Assembly: GCF_039555335.1 (NCBI RefSeq)
Contig: NC_092635.1
Span: 55,643,258 to 55,707,257, forward strand
Length of the DNA stretch: 64,000 bases
Source: Amphiura filiformis
Lineage: Eukaryota; Echinodermata; Ophiuroidea; Amphilepidida; Amphiuridae
Reading direction: 5' to 3'
Under the pieces are notes generated by a model, which saw only the letters and a list, made by a program, of their open reading frames with translations, did no database searches and had not been told where the DNA came from. The translations under genes and the position numbers were made by a program. Positions 58,568 through 64,000 of this stretch are shown here, one piece after another. Position 1 is the stretch's first letter; each line of letters opens with the position of its first letter.

Positions 58568-59286
58568 CTTTGGATGACCAACCAAAATCCAATAATCAGA
58601 AAGTACTCTTTCCTGGTCTTTAGTAACCAACCAATAATCAGAAGGTACTCTTTCCTGACTTTGGATGACCAACCAATAATCAGAAAGTACTCTTCCCTGG
58701 CACTGGATGACACCCAATAATCAGAAAGCACTCTTTCCTGGCCTTGGATGACCAACCAATAATCAGAAAGTACTCTTTCTTGTCTTTGGATGACACCCAA
58801 TAATCAGAAAGTACTCTTTCCTGGTCTTTAGTAACCAACCAATAATCAGAAAGTACTCTTTCCTGACTTTGGATGACCAACCAATAATCAGAAAGTACTC
58901 TTTCCTGGCTTTGGATGACACCCAATAATCAGAAAGTACTCTTTCCTGGTCTTTAGTAACCAACCAATAATCAGAAAGTACTCTTTCCTGACTTTGGATG
59001 ACCAACCAATAATCAGAAAGTACTCTTTCCTGACTTTGGATGACCAACCAATAATCAGAAAGTACTCCTTCCTGACTTTGGATGACACCCAATAATCAGA
59101 AAGTACTCTTTGCTGGCCTTGGATGACCAACCAATAATCAGAAAGTACTCTTTCCTGACTTTGGATGACCAACCAATAATCAGAAAGTACTATTTCCTGG
59201 CCTTGGATACCAACCAATAATCAGAAAGTACTCTTTCTTGGCTTTGGATGATCTATCAATAATCAGAGAGTACTTCTCCCTGGCTG
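58568..59286. repeat. 42-bp minisatellite, about 17 copies
   Basis: Tandem unit ccaaccaataatcagaaagt-actctttcctgactttggatga, with variants (caccca for ccaacca; ggtctttagta for gactttggatga). Because 42 is divisible by three, the minus strand stays open as 14-residue repeats (QERVLSDYWLVIQS type). These frames are repeat artefacts without a start context or neighbouring exons. Confidence 0.92.
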
Positions 59287-59784
59287 CAACTTCTATATAC
59301 TTTCAGCTACGTTATTATATTACACATGGGTTTTTTTATGTTATCTCGTATTTCAAAATTCATTTATGTTTTATGGCGTTATAACGTTGACTTACAAATT
59401 TGAAATTGATTCTCTCTTCTTCGTTTGATCTAGTCAAAGGTGAAATACTACAAGCCATACATAGCTTTGTTTACCTATCCATTGTTGTAATCAATTTGTT
59501 AAGTTATACAGAGGTCATCTTACCGGTTCAGCTACTTTCAATTAACCAACATTCAGAGAGTTTATTTCCTTATTACATTGTGTAATAAGGAAACAGCTGT
59601 GTTCATGTTAAGTTTATTGCACTGTAATGGCCGCCGTTGTTTTTCTTTTTATTATTATTTCAATCATCAGAAAAATAACGTTTTTTAACGGATTTTGATG
59701 TTTTGAATATTCATGAGCAATTGTCCGTCAGCAGAACCCGTTAGGAGAGTTAACGATTCAACAACAGAGCGTGCATTTTGCCTG

Positions 59785-59790
59785 TATAAA
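59785..59790 (+). promoter_or_regulatory. TATA box candidate of the ankyrin-repeat gene
   Basis: cctgTATAAAgtc lies 52 bp before the ATG at 59842, allowing a start site near 59815 and a short 5' UTR. Single-site evidence only. Confidence 0.45.
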
Positions 59791-59841
59791 GTCATGACAA
59801 GGAGGGAACTATGCACTTAACACCAATGCAAATCGTTAATA

Positions 59842-59931
59842 ATGGAGTTACTAGAAGCAGCAACAGCAGACCTTACGGAGGAATGTGAACAGATATTAAT
59901 CGCTGGTGCAAACCCTAATTTTAAATATCAT
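59842..59931 (+). CDS. Ankyrin-repeat protein gene, exon 1
   Basis: ATG at 59842, 30 codons, donor gtaagt in phase 0. MELLEAATADLTEECEQILI followed by AGANPNFKYH: the second half of an ankyrin repeat (helix 2 plus the GA-N-P-N turn) used as an N-terminal cap. In-frame continuation into the next exon gives the start of a canonical repeat. The protein probably works as a protein-protein interaction scaffold; the rest lies beyond the exons visible in the window. Confidence 0.75.
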
Positions 59932-60129
59932 GTAAGTTTGGCAACAAATGTCTTTATTATACCTGAATGCCTTGTAGTAAAATTAGGTTGTGTTATAATT
60001 ATGTGCTATCTCTAACAAAAACAAGGCATCTCAGACTCGACGAATTGACATGCAAGATTATGAATCGTCTTCAGTAATGGCCATAAACTAATTACTAAAT
60101 GTAACGGTTTTCATCTCTCCTATCATCAG

Positions 60130-60228
60130 GATGGATGGACTGCTCTCCACATTGCTGCTAGCAATGATCACATTGGTACATGTGAGATTCTGCTGAAGTA
60201 CAAGGCCAATGTGAATGCACTTGAAGAG
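60130..60228 (+). CDS. Ankyrin-repeat protein gene, exon 2
   Basis: Acceptor ctatcatcag, donor gttagt; 99 bp, exactly one 33-residue ankyrin repeat, phase 0-0. DGWTALHIAASNDHIGTCEI, then LLKYKANVNALEE: TALHIAA and the ANVN turn are textbook. The following exon was not found up to 64000; a long intron filled with repeats follows. Confidence 0.85.
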
Positions 60229-60744
60229 GTTAGTTTTATTCATGGACCTTATTGTAACAAACTAGTTTCGATAACAAAAACTTTGCTATTGTTTTTTTCA
60301 TTAGAATTGATGCAAGATTATGAATTGTCTATTTAGTCAGCAATGAAACTAACTGTAACAGTTCTATACTTACTGAGTGAGTGTTATAAACTATTGTACG
60401 TCCAATTAACTCGGTTTTTATCATTTACTTGAAAATATATATCGGTTGGAAAAAAATCATGAAAGAAAATGTTCGATTTTTTTGTAACATTTTGAAAATG
60501 GTTTTCTTCATGTGGACTTGTATTCAATTTTGTCTATATTTTAGTCCAATAAATTCCCGTAACAATCGTGCAAATCATGTTTAATTTGCTGTATTTGGCA
60601 GAGGTACAGTACTTATTGTGTTACTGACGTAAAGAAACCTCCTACATAGTGCAAAGTATTATTTTTCTAATTTATCATGGAAAGACCAACAATTTAGGAC
60701 AATGATTAAAGAGTTTAACTTCAACACTACACTATTTTTCGCTC

Positions 60745-60790
60745 ACCTGGAACGTTTTCACTAGTTCGACTAGCGTCTTCAGCAGATGGT
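60745..60790 (-). ncRNA. Hammerhead-ribozyme-like core (weak)
   Basis: On the minus strand CTGAAGA, a stem-loop (gctag-tcga-actag) and GAAA occur in the order of a hammerhead core (60782 down to 60756). The first stem II pair is a mismatch and stems I and III and the cleavage triplet are not clear. Penelope-like elements carry hammerheads in their terminal repeats (established), and a Penelope-like fragment lies 3 kb away, so a relic terminal repeat is possible. Confidence 0.25.
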
Positions 60791-60794
60791 GATG

Positions 60795-61060
60795 CTGTGA
60801 TCCCAGCAAACACAAAAACGTTTTAAAAACGTTTTAAATAAGTTATATTTTGGCTTTTGGTTTAGGTAAAAACGTTTTAATAACATTAAAATGTCGGGTT
60901 ATATAAAGGTCATGATAACGTTTTAAAACGTTTTGTATGAAAACACACTACAACAATATTTTGAAATGTTTTCAAAAAATGTTATTGTAAACTATTTTTG
61001 CAAACATTTTTGCCAAATATTATGTCAATACTTAAATAACATTATCCCTAGACACTGAAA
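60795..61060. repeat. aacgtttt-rich dispersed repeat
   Basis: Multiple aaaacgttttaa words with aataacattaaaatgt and aaatgttttcaaaaaatgtt, related to 47195-47560. Intronic in the ankyrin gene if that gene extends through here. Confidence 0.5.
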
Positions 61061-61254
61061 TAAAGAAATGCCTCACACCAATTTTTGGACATCTTATCAG
61101 ACATTCAGAAAGAACGCATAATTTATTCATGCAATGCTTTGAGAAAATTCATTGGAATCAGCCAACTAATATTTATTGATTTATGGTCAACTTTTTCGCT
61201 CGGAGTAATTACCCGACCGAGCCTCCCAAACAATTCGAAAGCCAGTTGCGCATA

Positions 61255-63021
61255 TACAGTCTAAACGCAGGACAACCGTTCTTTTGTTCTGCTTAGTCGC
61301 ACTAAAAGTCGATCGATACATGTTAAAATCAGCACAATTCCGAGATACACCTTTTTGCTATGAAATTTATTTTCTCGGTCAAATATAAAGCAAAATTTTT
61401 TTTTCTTCAGTAATGTCAAATAAAACATAGTGCTTGGATGAACATTTTTTTTAAATCCTGGTGTTAAAATTAAGCATCAAATTGTGTCTTTTAGTGTGAT
61501 ATTTTTGATTTTTATAGGCCTTTAGTTCGCCCGTGAGCTTTTTACAGAATTCATTTTTAGCGTCTCAAACTAATATAGTTTGCTAAAGAAAGATATTTCC
61601 CACCTCTGTAAAGCACATCGTGTGGGTCTATATATTATAGTTTTGTCAGAATTTCCGTTTTTATTTTACCCTTTTTCCCTTCATGCTCCGAAATGTCAAA
61701 CTCAGTACTCTATTTCGAGAGCAACCAGCAGAAATAATCGATATTTCAATTGTTGTCAACCAGGTCCCTTTTCCATTGAAAACCAGGATTGCCTGACCAG
61801 CGATTTGGTAGCCCAAATCCCCAATTCTGGTAAATGAGGTGAATTTTGGAAATTTGCTCCCGTGATAGCCTGCAATTTCAATTTATAGGGGCTATGGATT
61901 CCATGATTATGAAAACCATTTTGTCTGTTTGTTTATTTGTTTGTTTGTTTATTTACCTAGGATGAGGTCCATGGGAAAATCCAAACCTAGCAAAATTCGC
62001 GTGTTATTAGAGGGGATTTTAATTTTATGTCCCTCCTATCTCCAGGTGAATTTTGAATGACCCCCCCATCGCGGGTTGGCATTCTCATTACACCCTTCAG
62101 ACTTGCGTTCGGGTTTGTGTAGGCCTATTTGTCATAATTTAGCGCTATAGGACCTACTTTCTAAATGTATAGCTATAGCCGTGCTATATAAATATTATAA
62201 GGTACCGGTATGTAATATTATGTAGGCCTATGGGGGTGGGGTGGGTACTCAACACATTTGAACCATGACTTACAATGCAAGGCTCATTGTTGCCATAAAT
62301 GATTTTTCCTTTAGGTCATTATAATAGGTTGTTATAAACTTCCATGTTTAACCTTGTATTGTTTTGGCTGCTTCATTATGACTTTCGGTGGCCAGCAATC
62401 ACAAACAAAAGGCACTATACCCAGTCACCTTCATGACAATTGAAACACTAGGTAATTTCTTTGCTATATTGAAGTTCTGGCAACACTGTATCCAGGCCGG
62501 GCACCCAGAGATATCGATCCACAATGCTAGTATTTCACGCGTGGATTTGAAAATTTGTCAGCTGGTAGTCAAAAATTATGGAATCAAAACGGAAATTCTG
62601 ACAAAACTATGATATATCGCTCACGGTGATGTGCGTTAGAAAGTTGGGAAAAATCCTTCTTTAGCGAACTATATTACTTTGAAAAGCTAAAAGGTTGATC
62701 CAAAAAAAAAAGGCTCGCGGGCAGAGTTGAAGCCTATCAAAATCGAAAATCTTACACTAAATGACTGAATTTCACGACTAAGTTTAACACTAAGATTTGA
62801 AAAAAAATACAGTATCAAGCATTACAGTTTTTCCTGACATTTACTGAAAAAATGAAAATTATTGCTTTTCATTTGGCCGAGAAAAAAATTTTACACTGAA
62901 AAGGTGTAACTCAAAATTTTGTTCATTTGAATACCAAATTCGATCGTTTGTATTGCCTTATTAAATGACTGAGTGAGCCTTGCAGAACAATAACAATCGG
63001 TTGTCCTGCGTTTAGACTGTA
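61255..63021. mobile_element. 1.77-kb element with long imperfect inverted arms
   Basis: The ends tacagtctaaacgcaggaca / tgtcctgcgtttagactgta lie inside TA (61253-61254, 63022-63023). The arms continue inward for roughly 500 bp with shared blocks: ctcggtcaaat-aaagcaa against its complement at 62869; ctaatatagtttgctaaaga against 62662; and atagttttgtcagaatttcc (61636) against ggaaattctgacaaaactat (62591). The middle (about 61840-62430) is unique. Frames at 61580-61837 and 62388-62612 are the two arms, not genes. Confidence 0.72.
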
Positions 63022-63045
63022 TAAACCAAAAGTTCCCTTAACAGG

Positions 63046-63140
63046 GAATGCACTATCTAACGATAGAGAAAATATAAAGACTCCATTTAACAATGGATAG
63101 AATATAAAGACTGCATCTAACGATGACAATATAAAAGCCG
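63046..63140. repeat. Short tandem repeat, about 40-bp unit
   Basis: Three variants of aaatataaagactccattta-acaatggatag are spaced about 35-42 bp apart. Confidence 0.6.
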
Positions 63141-63664
63141 CGGACTTACATATATCAAAAGAAATTAAATGGCTGACCCTTTCTCATTTTCATATTATAT
63201 TCATATTTAGATTACATGGTGGGCATCAGCATAAACCAACGCCAAATCTTCTAGTAGGCAAATACCCACGAAGATTGGAAAGACTAAATAGAATTTATTA
63301 ATGTAATATATGTATAATTATGTACATTAAATTGATCATTTTAGAAAAATGATCCAAAAAACTGTCCCAGATTCCTTGACACACATTGCCATGCTTTGAA
63401 AGCTTATGATATCGTATGCATCACTAGGTTATGATACATACTCTAAATACAATAGGACAGCCTACCCTAGAATTCAACGCGATAACTAGCCGGCTGCGCA
63501 ACCTCATAAAAACTTGATCACAATATTTCCTTTTTATTTATATTTTGTTGAACACGAAAAATCTGAGGGCATAGTACTTGGCCCCTGTCTAGCTACCCCA
63601 TGCCAACCTGGTGTTGATTCCTTCCTTCCCGCTATACACAACATTCATCAACCAAAATACCGCC

Positions 63665-63999
63665 CAAGACTGAAATGGCATAAATTTTAACACTTTTACT
63701 AATGTTTCTGAAGAAGAAGCAACTTAACCACACTATTTTACAACGATATTTGAAAATTTATAACTGCGCCACAGCATAAAACGTGTTGCTGAATTAGACC
63801 TGAACCTGAAATGATCTACTCACGCACTCTCGCCCTTAGTCATACTATTCCGCACGGAAAGAACATCAGTATATTCTAACCCGAGGGCTCTCAACCAATT
63901 ATGTTTTCCTTTCTCCTTCCTGACTCAAAATGGCACAAATTAAAATCAATTTTACTAATGCTTCTGAGGCAGAAGGAAACTTCACCACACTATTTCACT
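63665..63999. repeat. Pair of about 80-bp direct repeats
   Basis: 63665-63742 and 63921-63999 share gactgaaatggcataaat / gactcaaaatggcacaaatt, ttttactaatg-ttctga and aaccacactattt. No gene is seen from 63141 to the window end. Confidence 0.6.
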
Positions 64000-64000
64000 G

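Noticed and set aside
58519-59217. Repetitive minus-strand proteins with SDYW motifs
   Set aside because: Product of the 42-bp minisatellite; three overlapping frames give equivalent repeats.

Overview
The window is animal genomic DNA: AT-rich, split genes with GT-AG introns, no operons, and dense small palindromic transposons. The mix of families (a Ty3/gypsy element of Gmr1 type, a Penelope-like element, many TTAA- and TA-flanked MITEs), frequent 'taggcct' words and a GRL101-type receptor point to a marine invertebrate deuterostome, most likely an echinoderm. That placement is inference.

Region 1 (1-5.35 kb, minus strand): three exons of an unidentified small protein with one membrane span. 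They join in phase, run from a start codon near 5348 to a donor at 1313, and continue outside the part I can read. The introns hold several palindromic elements, including a foldback element with a 9-bp target duplication (2194-3378).

Region 2 (5.4-14 kb): no convincing gene. It is built of nested inverted repeats: a 4.5-kb structure with about 300-bp arms (7367-11905), a TTAA-flanked MITE and a near-perfect 556-bp palindrome.

Region 3 (14-22 kb): a decayed LTR retrotransposon ordered gag-protease-integrase-reverse transcriptase-RNase H. Integrase lies upstream of RT, as in Gmr1-like Ty3/gypsy elements. It has a tRNA-Pro-type primer binding site, many frame breaks, a truncated 3' LTR, and a second element's 1.66-kb LTR inserted in its RT. 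A diverged solo LTR of the same family lies at 54.3-55.4 kb.

Region 4 (22-36.7 kb): repeats, tRNA-derived sequences and MITEs; no supported protein gene.

Region 5 (36.8-53.7 kb, plus strand): the main gene. Eighteen exons join in phase to encode about 1,430 residues: CUB, two LDLa, then alternating CUB and LDLa modules (five CUB and seven LDLa in all), a cysteine-rich LRR cap, five 24-28-residue LRRs, an LGR-type hinge and a rhodopsin-family seven-transmembrane domain. CUB and LDLa exons are all phase 1-1; LRR exons are phase 2-2. The LDLa/LRR/7TM part matches the GRL101 and relaxin-receptor-like (type C) LGRs. The alternating CUB/LDLa ectodomain is the most unusual feature of the window.

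Region 6 (53.7-64 kb): a TTAA-flanked MITE directly after the receptor stop codon, the solo LTR, a Penelope-like GIY-YIG fragment (minus), a 42-bp minisatellite, and the first two exons of an ankyrin-repeat gene (plus, from 59842). A 1.77-kb element with long inverted arms follows.
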